From NCBI GenBank assembly GCA_947374485.1, contig CANCCF010000010.1, positions 1 through 50,761 on the forward strand: a stretch of 50,761 bases of DNA, written 5' to 3'. The DNA is from Comamonadaceae bacterium (GTDB taxonomy: Bacteria; Pseudomonadota; Gammaproteobacteria; Burkholderiales; Burkholderiaceae_C). Under the pieces are notes generated by a model that did no database searches, was not told the origin of the DNA, and saw nothing but the letters and a program-made list of their open reading frames with translations. This document shows, piece by piece, positions 41,413-50,335 of the stretch (within the stretch, counting starts at the first letter, position 1; each line of letters begins with the position of its first letter). A program made the position numbers and the translations under genes.

Positions 41413-42387
41413 TCATGCCCAGAGGTGGCACTCCACCCAATGCACCCTGGCCGCCGTGCCCAGTTGCACCGGCTGGGGTGCTGCCGTTTTGCAGCGTTCC
41501 ATGGCCTGCGGGCAGCGCGTATGAAAGCGGCAGCCGCCGGGCAAGTTGTCGGGGCTGGGCAACTCGCCCAGCAGTGGCACTGCCTCGGCGGTGCGGCGCA
41601 CACAACCAGCAGGCGGCGCGGGCTCGGGAATTGCGGCCAGCAGCGCCTGCGTGTAGGGGTGCCTGGGGTTGCCGAACACTTCAGCGGCCGCACCCATTTC
41701 CACCACCCGGCCCAGGTACATCACGGCCACTGTGTCGCTCAGATACTTCACCACCGCCAGGTTGTGCGAGATGAACACATACGAGAGTCCGCGTGCGCGC
41801 TGCAGGTCACCCAGCAGGTTGAGCACCTGGCTCTGGACGGACACGTCGAGCGCCGACACCGGCTCGTCGGCCACGATCAGCTGCGGCTGCAGCGCCAGCG
41901 CACGGGCAATGCAGATGCGCTGGCGCTGGCCGCCGGAGAACTCGTGCGGATAGCGTTTTGCAGCTTCTGCGGGCAGGCCCACGGTCTCCAGCAGCCGCGA
42001 CACTTCCGTGGCGCGTTGCTGCGCACTGCCCATGCGGTGAATCACCAGCGGCTCTTCGATCAGGCGGCCCACCGTCATGCGCGGGTCGAGCGCGGCCTGC
42101 GGGTCCTGAAAAATCACCTGCAAATGCTTGCGCACCTCGCGCAGTTGCGTGCCCGAGAGCAGCGTGATGTCATGCCCCATGAAGCGCACGGCGCCGCTGC
42201 TGGGCTCCAGCAAACGTAGGATCAAACGGCCCAGGGTGGACTTGCCGCAACCGGACTCGCCGACCACGCCCAGGGTCTGGCCCTTTTTCACATTGAGGCT
42301 GACGCCGTCCACCGCCTGCAGTTGGCGGCCATCGCGCAGAGTAAAACGCTTGCTCAGCTCGATCACATCCAACAGGGGCGCGGTCAT
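41413..42387 (-). CDS. Dipeptide-type ABC transporter ATPase (DppF/OppF)
   Basis: A 324-residue ATPase with Walker A GESGCGKST, signature FSGGQRQR, Walker B LIVADEPVSALD and the H-loop VFISHNLAVV. The C-terminal oligopeptide-type zone (GCRFHTRCPQAMERC) contains the cysteines seen in DppD/DppF family members. Last gene of a six-gene unit; its ATG overlaps the stop codon of the partner ATPase (ATGA at 42384-42387). The substrate is expected to be a short peptide, amide or related solute. Confidence 0.92.
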   Translation of the reverse strand: MTAPLLDVIELSKRFTLRDGRQLQAVDGVSLNVKKGQTLGVVGESGCGKSTLGRLILRLLEPSSGAVRFMGHDITLLSGTQLREVRKHLQVIFQDPQAALDPRMTVGRLIEEPLVIHRMGSAQQRATEVSRLLETVGLPAEAAKRYPHEFSGGQRQRICIARALALQPQLIVADEPVSALDVSVQSQVLNLLGDLQRARGLSYVFISHNLAVVKYLSDTVAVMYLGRVVEMGAAAEVFGNPRHPYTQALLAAIPEPAPPAGCVRRTAEAVPLLGELPSPDNLPGGCRFHTRCPQAMERCKTAAPQPVQLGTAARVHWVECHLWA

Positions 42388-43391
42388 GGAAGCTCCATGG
42401 GGTGATAGCAGGCCACCTGGTGGACGCCGCTCTGGCCTTGCGCTGACACCACATCGCCAAGCGGCGGCGGCGCGGCGCGGCAGGTGTCGGAGGCACGCGT
42501 GCAGCGCTGCCCGAAGGCGCAGCCGGGGGGACGCTCCGACGCCGAAGGCACCCGCCCCTCAATGACAGCCAGGCGCTCGCCCCGCGGCGTGGACAGACGC
42601 GGGATCGCCGCCAGCAGCCCTTGCGTATACGGATGGCGCGGCGCCGCAAACAGCTCCTGCACCCTTGCCGTTTCCACGATGCGCCCGCCATACATCACCG
42701 CCACACGGTCGCAGAAACCGGCCACCACACCCAGGTCGTGGGTGATGATGAGAATGCCCATGCCCAGCTCGTCGCGCAGGCTGCGCAGCAAATCCAGAAT
42801 CTGCGCCTGCAGGGTGACATCCAAGGCTGTGGTGGGCTCGTCGGCAATCAGCAGCTGCGGACGGCACATCAGCGCCATGGCAATCAGCACGCGCTGGCGC
42901 AGGCCGCCGGAGAGCTCGTGCGGGTATTGCTGCAGGCGCTGCGCGGGCGCGTTCACGCCCACACGCTGCAGCATCTGCAACACGCGCGCACGGGCCTGGT
43001 CACGGGGCAATTTCTCGTGCAGGGCCAGTGCTTCATGCAATTGGTCGCCCACGGTGAAGGTGGGGTTGAGGCTGGTCATCGGGTCCTGGAACACCACGCC
43101 GATGCGCTTGCCCCAGACCTGTTGCAAGGCGCTGCGCGAGAGAGTGGACAGTTCCAGTTCGTCCAGCTGCAAGGTGCCGCTCTCCAGATGGCTGGGCGGC
43201 GAGGCCTGCAGGCGAATCGCCGACATGGCCATCACGCTTTTGCCGCAACCGGACTCGCCCACAATGCCCAGCGTCTCGCCCTTGGCTACGCTGAAGGACA
43301 CACCGTCCACCACGCGCGCGCCACCCGGCCGCGCGCCAAAGCTCACCGCCAGATTGTCAACAGCGAACAGCGCAGGCGCGGCCGCCTGCAT
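42384..43391 (-). CDS. Dipeptide-type ABC transporter ATPase (DppD/OppD)
   Basis: A 335-residue ATPase with Walker A GESGCGKSV, signature LSGGLRQR, Walker B LLIADEPTTALD and ILIITHDLGVV. The C-terminal segment GCAFGQRCTRASDTC is the cysteine-rich stretch of OppD/DppD proteins. The start ATG 43389-43391 overlaps the stop of the acetamidase/formamidase gene (TGATG), so the enzyme and transporter genes are translationally coupled. Confidence 0.92.
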   Translation of the reverse strand: MQAAAPALFAVDNLAVSFGARPGGARVVDGVSFSVAKGETLGIVGESGCGKSVMAMSAIRLQASPPSHLESGTLQLDELELSTLSRSALQQVWGKRIGVVFQDPMTSLNPTFTVGDQLHEALALHEKLPRDQARARVLQMLQRVGVNAPAQRLQQYPHELSGGLRQRVLIAMALMCRPQLLIADEPTTALDVTLQAQILDLLRSLRDELGMGILIITHDLGVVAGFCDRVAVMYGGRIVETARVQELFAAPRHPYTQGLLAAIPRLSTPRGERLAVIEGRVPSASERPPGCAFGQRCTRASDTCRAAPPPLGDVVSAQGQSGVHQVACYHPMELP

Positions 43392-44368
43392 CAATCAAAC
43401 ACCACGCGCGGAAAGTAAAACGACACCACCCAATTGGGCATGTCCACAATCTCGCTGATGCGCAAATCGCCGCACACGCTGCACAGCATGTAGGCGTCCA
43501 CGGCCGGCATGCCGTGGCTGCGGGCCAGCAACTCCACCATGCCGCGCACGGCAGCGCGTGCCGCCTCCATCAGGTCCGGGCCTACGCCCATGGTGACCTC
43601 ATAGCCCTTGGCATCCAGATGCCGACTCACTGGCCCGGCCGTCGTGAAACGCGGAAAGGCCAAGGGGGTCTGCTTGATCAGGTCGAACTGCAACTCCACC
43701 TGCATGGGGCTCTCGATCGCCGTGCCACACACCTCGCCATCACCCTGCGCTGCATGCGTGTCGCCCACCGAGAAAAGCGCACCTGCCACTTCCACCGGCA
43801 AATACAACTCTGTGCCGGCCGAGAGATCGCGCACATCCATATTGCCGCCCACGCGGCGCGGCGGCACGATGCTGTGCAAACCCGGCGCGGCAGGCGCCAC
43901 GCCAATGGTGCCGGTGAAGGGCTTCAAAGGCACCTTGCCCCACTTGCCAAACAGGGCGGGCGCCATGGTGCTGGCGTCATACGACCAGATCTGCAGGGCC
44001 GGGTCCTTGAACTCGTCGGCCAACAAGCCAAAGCCGGGGATGTTGGCGGTCCAGCCCCAGCCCGAGGGCTTGAAGGAATGCAGCGTGACCTTGAGCACAT
44101 CGCCCGGCTCGGCACCCTCGATATACACCGGGCCGGTGACCGGGTTGATGCGGCCAAAGTCCATGGTCCCCACGTCCTCCACCTTGGACGCCGGAGAGAG
44201 CTGACCGCCCGAGGCTTCAAACACCTCGAAGTTGATCAGCGCGCCCGGCTCCACGCGTAGCACCGGAGTGAACGCGTTGTCCCAGCCCACATGGCTTTGG
44301 GCATGGTGGATGGTGTGGCGCGGACAGCCGCAACCGGCGTGGTGTACGTGGGGAACGGTGGGGGTCAT
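43391..44368 (-). CDS. Acetamidase/formamidase family hydrolase
   Basis: A 325-residue FmdA/AmdA-type enzyme. It contains VEPGALINFEVFEASGGQLS, EGAEPGDVLKVTLHSFKP, VPPRRVGGNMDVRDL, GDTHAAQGDGEVCGTAIE and a C-terminal MLCSVCGDLRISEIVD, all of which are typical of the family. Such enzymes release ammonia from formamide, acetamide and related short amides. The gene is placed between the binding-protein gene and the ATPase genes of the ABC operon and overlaps the following gene by one base (TGATG). This suggests import and hydrolysis of the same amide-type substrate. Confidence 0.9.
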   Translation of the reverse strand: MTPTVPHVHHAGCGCPRHTIHHAQSHVGWDNAFTPVLRVEPGALINFEVFEASGGQLSPASKVEDVGTMDFGRINPVTGPVYIEGAEPGDVLKVTLHSFKPSGWGWTANIPGFGLLADEFKDPALQIWSYDASTMAPALFGKWGKVPLKPFTGTIGVAPAAPGLHSIVPPRRVGGNMDVRDLSAGTELYLPVEVAGALFSVGDTHAAQGDGEVCGTAIESPMQVELQFDLIKQTPLAFPRFTTAGPVSRHLDAKGYEVTMGVGPDLMEAARAAVRGMVELLARSHGMPAVDAYMLCSVCGDLRISEIVDMPNWVVSFYFPRVVFD

Positions 44369-44384
44369 GGCGTGCCTCTCTGCC

Positions 44385-46001
44385 TTACTTGTTGATGTAG
44401 ACGTTGTCGTAGTTGATCGGGATGCGCACCGGATCGACAAACAAGGCGTCGGCGCCACCCAGGCGCTTGGAGCGCATGCTGAAGCGCTGCTCGTTGAAGA
44501 TGGGCGCCCAAGGTGCATCTTTCATGATGTCGGTGAAGATGCCCTTCCACAGCACGGCGCGCTCTGCCGACTTGGCCGGGTCGGACATGGCGTCGGCCGC
44601 TTCAGCGCGCTTGTCCAGGTCCTTGTTGCAATACCAGGACCAGTTCCAGCCACCGGCCGTGGCGCCGGCGCAGCCCAGGATGGGGCCGTAGAAGTTGGAG
44701 GGGTCCGGAAAGTCCGCAATCCAGGCCATGCCGCCCGACCAGACCATGGGCGCCGTCTTGGCCTTGCCGCCGGCGGCAATCACATTGGCCTGCGCCAAAT
44801 TCTTTAACACCACCTTGATGCCGATCTTGGACAGGTCTTCCTGTATGGCCTGGGCGATGCGCGGGTTCGGGTCCAGGTTGTAGACATACATCTGCGTCTC
44901 AAAGCCTTTTTCCAGACCGGCGGTCTTGAGCAACTCTTTGGCCTTGACCGGATCGTAGGCGTAGCCCGTATAGGCCTTGTCATAGCCGGGCATGGTGGGC
45001 GGCAGCGGCTGGTTGGCCACCAGGGCGCGGTTGTTGATGATCTTGACGATGCGCGCCTTGTCGATGGCCATGTTCACGGCCTGGCGCACTTCCACCTTGT
45101 CAAAGGGTTTCATCTGCACGTTCATGGTGACGTAGCCGGTCTGCAGCTGGCCGCCCTCGATGATCATGTCCTTGTACTTGGGGTCGTTGCGGATCTGCAG
45201 GAACTTGGCCGGTGGAATGCCATCACCGGCAAAGTCGGCCTCGCCTTTTTCCAGCTTGAGGATGGCGGTCATGGGCTCCAGGCCCACCTGGAAAGTGATC
45301 TGGTCGAGCTTGGGCAAGCCCTTCACAAAGTAGTCGGGGTTGCGCTTCAAGACCAGCTGCTGGCCCAGCTTCCATTCAGCGAGCATGAAGGCGCCGCTGC
45401 CCACGATCTTCTTGCCAAAGTCCTTGCCCGCCTTTTCAACGGCTTCCTTCGGCACGACGGAGGCGAAGTTGATCGCCATGGCGTGCAGGAAGGTGGCGTC
45501 AGGCCGCGTCAGCATGAACTTGACGGTGCTGGCGTCCGGCGTGGTGATGCCCTTCACGTCCTTGGCCTTGCCTTTTTTATAGGCCTCCATGCCGCTGATG
45601 CTGTCAAAGAAACCGGCGCCGGGGCTCTCGGTCTTGGGGTTGGTGGTGCGCTCCAGCGAGTACTTCACGTCCTGCGCGGTGATCTCGCGGCCGTTGTGAA
45701 ATTTGACGCCCTTGTGCAGCTTGAAGGTGTAGGTCTTGCCGTCGGGCGAGATGTCAAAACTTTCGGCCAGGCTGGGCACCAACTCAGAAGTGCCGGGCTT
45801 GTAGTCCATCAGGCGCACAAACAGGCTCTTGATGATGGACCAGTTGACCCAGTCATAACCAATGGCCGGGTCCAGCGTAACGATGTCATCCTTGTAGGTG
45901 ACGACGATGGAGCCGCCCTGCGCCCCTTCTTCGGCGAACACAGGCGATGCATGCAGGGCAAAGGCGGCCACAAGGGCGGCGCTGAGAACACGGAGTTTCA
46001 T
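44385..46001 (-). CDS. ABC transporter substrate-binding protein, family 5 (DppA-like)
   Basis: A 538-residue periplasmic protein with signal peptide (MKLRVLSAALVAAFALHASP, cleavage near VFA-EEG). The mature protein has the type 2 fold of oligopeptide-binding proteins (SBP_bac_5), with LDPAIGYDWVNWSIIKSLFV, VPSLAESFDISPDGKTYTFK and KLHKGVKFHNGREITAQDVK stretches. It binds solute for the import complex. The neighbouring amidase and ureohydrolase genes make an amide- or guanidino-type solute plausible. It lies 16 bases before the acetamidase/formamidase gene. Confidence 0.92.
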   Translation of the reverse strand: MKLRVLSAALVAAFALHASPVFAEEGAQGGSIVVTYKDDIVTLDPAIGYDWVNWSIIKSLFVRLMDYKPGTSELVPSLAESFDISPDGKTYTFKLHKGVKFHNGREITAQDVKYSLERTTNPKTESPGAGFFDSISGMEAYKKGKAKDVKGITTPDASTVKFMLTRPDATFLHAMAINFASVVPKEAVEKAGKDFGKKIVGSGAFMLAEWKLGQQLVLKRNPDYFVKGLPKLDQITFQVGLEPMTAILKLEKGEADFAGDGIPPAKFLQIRNDPKYKDMIIEGGQLQTGYVTMNVQMKPFDKVEVRQAVNMAIDKARIVKIINNRALVANQPLPPTMPGYDKAYTGYAYDPVKAKELLKTAGLEKGFETQMYVYNLDPNPRIAQAIQEDLSKIGIKVVLKNLAQANVIAAGGKAKTAPMVWSGGMAWIADFPDPSNFYGPILGCAGATAGGWNWSWYCNKDLDKRAEAADAMSDPAKSAERAVLWKGIFTDIMKDAPWAPIFNEQRFSMRSKRLGGADALFVDPVRIPINYDNVYINK

Positions 46002-46053
46002 GGGGTGCGCTTTCAGGTAGGGTTGATGAGGAGAGAGGGAAATGAAAAAAGGG

Positions 46054-46983
46054 TCAGCGCAGGCGGATGCGCGGATCGATGAGCGGGGCGATCAGGTCGG
46101 CCAGCAGGTTGCCCACAACAATGGCGCAGGCCGCCACCAGGGTCACGCCCATGATGATGGGAATGTCCACCTGCTGCGTGGCCTGCCAGGCCAGCTGGCC
46201 AATGCCGGGCCAGCCAAACACCGACTCCACCACCACCGCGCCGCCCATCAAGAGGCCGATGTCGATGCCCACCATGGCCACCACCGGCAACAGCGCATTG
46301 CGCAGCGCGTGGCGCAGCAGCACGCGCAAGACGGATGCGCCCTTGGCGCGTGCGGTGCGGATGTAGTCTTGGGTCAGCACCTCGATCAGGCTGGAGCGCA
46401 GCATGCGTGCGTACCAGCCGGCGCCCAAGAGGCCCAGGGTCAGGCCCGGCAGCACCACGTGCTTGAACTCGCCGTAGCCGCCCACCGGAAACCAGTCGAG
46501 CGCGACCGAAAACGTGTAGAGCATGGCCAGGCTGGCCACAAACTGCGGCGTGGACACGCCCACAAAGGATAAGAGCATCAGCGTCTCGTCGGCACGCCCG
46601 CCCTGGCGCGCGGCGGCGATCAGGCCAATCCCCAAGCCAATGACGAGCTCACACACAATGGCTGCCGCCATCAGCAGCAGCGTGGCGCCCAGGCGCGAGG
46701 CAATCACCTCACTTACCTCGGTTTTTTGCGCATACGAGCGGCCCAGGTCGCCCTGCGCCAGGCCCAGCACATAGCGGCCATATTGCTGGTGAAAGGGCAG
46801 GTCCAGACCGAGCTGCGTGCGGATGGTGGCCACCGTTTCGGCAGTGGCGCTGCGCCCGGCAATCTGGCGCGCCGGGTCGGCCGGCAGCACGTACAGAAGC
46901 GCAAAGGTAATCAGGCTCACGCCCAGCAACAGCAAGACGGCTTGCACGATGCGGCCCAGCACGTAGCGCAGTGTCTGCGTCAT
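46054..46983 (-). CDS. ABC transporter permease, DppB-type
   Basis: A 309-residue permease with about six helices; the N-terminus (YVLGRIVQAVLLLLGVSLIT) and the DPARQIAG motif are DppB-specific. The EAA-type loop reads DYIRTARAKGASVLRVLLRH. Pairs with the DppC-type permease encoded upstream at 47054-47899. It follows that gene by 70 bases and precedes the binding-protein gene by 52. Confidence 0.92.
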   Translation of the reverse strand: MTQTLRYVLGRIVQAVLLLLGVSLITFALLYVLPADPARQIAGRSATAETVATIRTQLGLDLPFHQQYGRYVLGLAQGDLGRSYAQKTEVSEVIASRLGATLLLMAAAIVCELVIGLGIGLIAAARQGGRADETLMLLSFVGVSTPQFVASLAMLYTFSVALDWFPVGGYGEFKHVVLPGLTLGLLGAGWYARMLRSSLIEVLTQDYIRTARAKGASVLRVLLRHALRNALLPVVAMVGIDIGLLMGGAVVVESVFGWPGIGQLAWQATQQVDIPIIMGVTLVAACAIVVGNLLADLIAPLIDPRIRLR

Positions 46984-47053
46984 AGCGGCCGCCCCTGCGC
47001 CCCATTGGCGATGTTCGCGACGCTCGCCATGCGGCTCTGGTTGTGCCTGGCGC

Positions 47054-47899
47054 TCATGTACGCCGCGCCGACAGCGTCGGGTCCAGCGCCACCCGCAGCG
47101 CGTCCCCCAGCAGGTTGAAGCACACCGCCATCAGCACAATGGCAGCCCCCGGAATGAACACCAGCCAGGGCGCACTGGTGAAGTAGCTCTGGTTCTCAAA
47201 AATGATGTTGCCCCAGGAGGGCGTGGGCGGCTGCACGCCGATGCCCAGAAACGAGAGCGTGGCCTCCAGCAACACCGTGGTGGCAATGCCCAGCGTGCCG
47301 TACACCACCAGCGTGGGCACCAGATGCGGCACGATGTGGCCAAACAGAATGCGTGCTGGCCCCGCACCCAGGCTGCGCGCCGCCTCCACAAAGCCGCGCT
47401 CGCCCAGGGAGAGGGTTTGCGTGTAGACCACCCGCGCAATCTGCACCCAGTTCACCATGGCAATCACCATGGCCACGATCCACAGGCTGGGCGTAAAGAT
47501 CGCCGACAGCACAATCGCCAGCAGCAAAGCCGGAAAGCACATCATCAGGTCGGTAAAGCGCATGAGCACTGAGCCCACCCAGCCGCGCAAGAAACCGGCC
47601 ACCACGCCCACCAGCGTGCCCACCGCCAGCGCCACGCCGTTGGCCACCAGGCCGATGATGAGCGAGGTCTGGGCGCCAAACACCACCCTTGAGAACAGGT
47701 CGCGCCCCAGCAGGTCGGTGCCGAACCAGAATTTGAAAGACGGAGGCAGCGGCGCGCCCTCAAGGGTCAGGCCGTCAAAGAAGGTGAGCTCCGGTGGGTG
47801 CGGTGCAAGCCAGGGCGCAGCGACTGCGGCCAGCACCAGGCCCAGGGCCAGTACGGCGGCCAGGCGGGTCATCAGGGACAGGGAGCGCAGCGCATGCAT
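47054..47899 (-). CDS. ABC transporter permease, DppC-type
   Basis: A 281-residue permease. I take ATG 47897-47899 because GGAG stands 7-10 bases upstream; ATG 47911 or TTG 47920 are alternatives. It carries the DppC N-terminal GTDLLGRDLFSRVVFGAQTS region and EAA loop FVEAARSLGAGPARILFGHI. First gene of the minus-strand operon (DppC, DppB, DppA, amidase, DppD, DppF types), an unusual order since dppB normally precedes dppC. Divergent from the ureohydrolase gene. Confidence 0.9.
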   Translation of the reverse strand: MHALRSLSLMTRLAAVLALGLVLAAVAAPWLAPHPPELTFFDGLTLEGAPLPPSFKFWFGTDLLGRDLFSRVVFGAQTSLIIGLVANGVALAVGTLVGVVAGFLRGWVGSVLMRFTDLMMCFPALLLAIVLSAIFTPSLWIVAMVIAMVNWVQIARVVYTQTLSLGERGFVEAARSLGAGPARILFGHIVPHLVPTLVVYGTLGIATTVLLEATLSFLGIGVQPPTPSWGNIIFENQSYFTSAPWLVFIPGAAIVLMAVCFNLLGDALRVALDPTLSARRT

Positions 47900-48027
47900 A
47901 GTGCGCTCCATTCTGCGCAAGAGCGGGCCAAAGTTGGATTGCTAAAACGTGAACTGAGGATTGGGAATCTGGAATGTGTCGCGCACCCTGCTTGCGCTAC
48001 AGTTTTCCGAACTTTGCGATTGCCACC

Positions 48028-49077
48028 ATGCCCCTCACCAGCGAACAGCTCGAAGCCCTGCGCACCCGTTTCAGCGGCGGCGCCAGCCAGATGCACGACC
48101 CGCGTTTTGCCCAGGTGGCCTCCAGCATTTTTTCAGAGGGCGGCAAGCGCGCCGCGCCCTATGCCGGCATCCCCACCCTGCTCTCGGCCCCCAGCCTGCC
48201 GGTGGACCCGCGCGCGCCGGACTTTGGCAACCTGCAGGTGGCCCTGATGGGCGCGCCCATGGACCTGGGCGCCAGCAACCGCCCCGGCGCCCGCTTCGGG
48301 CCGCGCGCCTTGCGCACCATCGAACGCATTGGGCCCTACAACCATGTGCTGGACGTGGCGCCGGTGCACAGCCTGCGCGTGGCCGATGTGGGCGATGTGC
48401 CCTTTCGCAGCCGCTACAGCCTGCCGATGTGCATCGAAGACATCGAGGCCTGGTACCACAAGGTAGTAGATCAGGGCGTGCTGCCGCTCACCGCCGGTGG
48501 CGACCACTCCATCACCTACCCCATCCTCAAGGCCGTGGGCCGCAAGGAGCCGGTGGGCATGGTCCACATCGATGCGCACTGTGACACTGGCGGCGCCTTT
48601 GACCAAACCCGTTTTCACCACGGCGGCCCCTTCCGCCTGGCCGTGCTGGACGGCGTGCTGGACCCCACGCGCTGCATCCAGATTGGCATACGCGGCTCCT
48701 CCGAATACCTGTGGGAATTTTCCAAAGATTCGGGCATGACGGTGGTGCATGCCGAAGACATTTCCAAATTGGGCATAGCAGAAATCATCCGCATGGCGCA
48801 CGCCGTGGTGGGCGACGGCCCGACCTACTTGACCTTCGATGTGGACGGGTTGGACCCGGTGTTTGCACCCGGCACCGGCACGCCCGAAATCGGCGGCCTG
48901 ACCACGCGCGAGGCGCTGGCGATTTACCACGGCCTCAAGGGCCTGAACATCTGTGGCGGCGATGTGGTGGAGGTGTCACCGCAGTACGACAGCAGCACCA
49001 ACACCGCGCAGGCCGGGGCGCAAATGCTGTTCGAGACGCTGAGTTTGATGGCCTTCAGCCCGGCGCTCAAGGCCTGA
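48028..49077 (+). CDS. Agmatinase-family ureohydrolase
   Basis: A 349-residue enzyme of the arginase/agmatinase fold. The metal-binding motifs are intact: GGDHS (157-161), HIDAHCD (180-186) and FDVDGLDP (about 268-275). It uses a dinuclear metal centre (manganese or nickel) to hydrolyse a guanidino compound to urea and an amine. The N-terminus is longer than in E. coli SpeB, as in many guanidinobutyrase- or guanidinopropionase-like members. It is divergent from an amide-type ABC operon with an embedded acetamidase/formamidase. The substrate could be agmatine, guanidinobutyrate, guanidine or similar. Confidence 0.88.
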   Translation: MPLTSEQLEALRTRFSGGASQMHDPRFAQVASSIFSEGGKRAAPYAGIPTLLSAPSLPVDPRAPDFGNLQVALMGAPMDLGASNRPGARFGPRALRTIERIGPYNHVLDVAPVHSLRVADVGDVPFRSRYSLPMCIEDIEAWYHKVVDQGVLPLTAGGDHSITYPILKAVGRKEPVGMVHIDAHCDTGGAFDQTRFHHGGPFRLAVLDGVLDPTRCIQIGIRGSSEYLWEFSKDSGMTVVHAEDISKLGIAEIIRMAHAVVGDGPTYLTFDVDGLDPVFAPGTGTPEIGGLTTREALAIYHGLKGLNICGGDVVEVSPQYDSSTNTAQAGAQMLFETLSLMAFSPALKA

Positions 49078-49497
49078 TCCAGCAATTTGGTTTGCACGCG
49101 CAAAGGCGGCGGCCAAGGGACGGGGTGCGGTCATACATGCCAGCGTGGTGAACTTCAGCTTCGGGCTGGAAGTGATCGGGCAATTGTGAATGGCCAATTC
49201 ACGCAACCGACCCGTTGTTGACATAGCGATCCTGAAACTGGTCGCCCGATACCGCTTTGCCACATGCTTTCGGCTTCAAGCCCTGACTGCCCGCAGCAGG
49301 GAAGCGCACCCTGCATGCGCAAGACCGGCCACCGACCATCTGCATTCACCGACGTATCACAGGTATCTGGACACTCAAAGTTGACTTGGGTGGAGGCCAT
49401 GGGCCGGTTGCTCATCACAATAACGCCCCATCCTCGCTATGTTTCACACCATATTTCGCTGAATGGTCAAAATGCGATGCCAACGTGGGTGGCATTG
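49078..49497. other. Gene-free gap with a small palindrome
   Basis: These 420 bases between convergent genes hold no supported gene. The only structure noted is GTGAAT-GGCCA-ATTCAC (49186-49202), an inverted repeat with 6-base arms. A terminator for the ureohydrolase gene is not evident. Confidence 0.5.
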
Positions 49498-50318
49498 TCA
49501 GGCTCTGAAAGTAACGGCGTTTTCAGGCGTGCCACGCACAAACGCCTCCACGTTGTCCATGAGCTGATCCGCCAATGACTGGATGGCCTGCGCGCTTGCC
49601 CAGGCCACATGTGGGGTGAGGATAAAGTCAGGGCGACTGAGCAGCGCCATGAACGGGTGGTCAGAGGGCAGCGGCTCCACGCTGGTCACATCGAAAGCTG
49701 CGCCCGCGATGTGGCCCGCGTCCAGAGCGGGGCCCACGGCGGCTTCGTCCACCAGGCCACCGCGCCCGGTGTTAATCAGTAGAGGTTTGCGGGCCATCTG
49801 TGCGAACTCTGGTGCGCCAATCATGTGACGCGTGTTAGCGTTGAGCGGGCAGTGCAGGGTGAGGATGTCGGCTTGCTGCAAAGTCTGCTCAAACGGGGTG
49901 TACATGCGCCCCTGGCCGATGCGGCCTTTATGCGCCGAAAAAATCACCCGCATACCCAGTGCACGGCCAATACCCGCCACGGCCTGCCCCAGCACGCCAT
50001 CGCCAATGACACCAAGTGTGGAGCCCGCAAGGTCGCGGATAGGAAAATCAAAAAAACAGAACTGTGCGGCCTCTTGCCAACGCCCCGCCTTCACCGCATC
50101 GCGGTAGGCGAAGATGCTACGGCGCAAGGCGAAGATCAGCGCAATGGTGTGCTCAGGCACCGTGTGCATCGCGTAGTTGCGTACATTGCTGACCACGATG
50201 CCGCTTTGCCGACATGCAGCCAAATCGATGTTTATTGCACCCACGCGTGGGCGAAGCGGGGGGCGCGCAGCGTGGTGTCTGGGGAGATGGTGTCGCGATC
50301 CAAGAAAACGATTTTCAT
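49498..50318 (-). pseudogene. Hydroxypyruvate reductase-like gene with internal deletion
   Basis: The gene start at ATG 50316-50318 encodes MKIVFLDRDTISPDTTLRAP-RFAHAWV, the usual N-terminus of HprA-type D-2-hydroxyacid dehydrogenases, but this frame stops with TAA at 50232-50234 after 28 codons. The rest continues in another frame from about 50240 (GAINIDLAACRQSGIVVSNV) to the stop at 49498, with the NAD motif (GVIGDGVLGQAVAG), and the catalytic Arg/Glu/His context (TGRGG and LTPHVAWAS). About 45 residues of the first domain, including the loop that normally precedes GTxxDL, are missing at the junction. It appears to be an inactivated gene. It lies 17 bases downstream of transketolase. Confidence 0.75.
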
Positions 50319-50335
50319 CAGAGGGTCTGTTGTGT

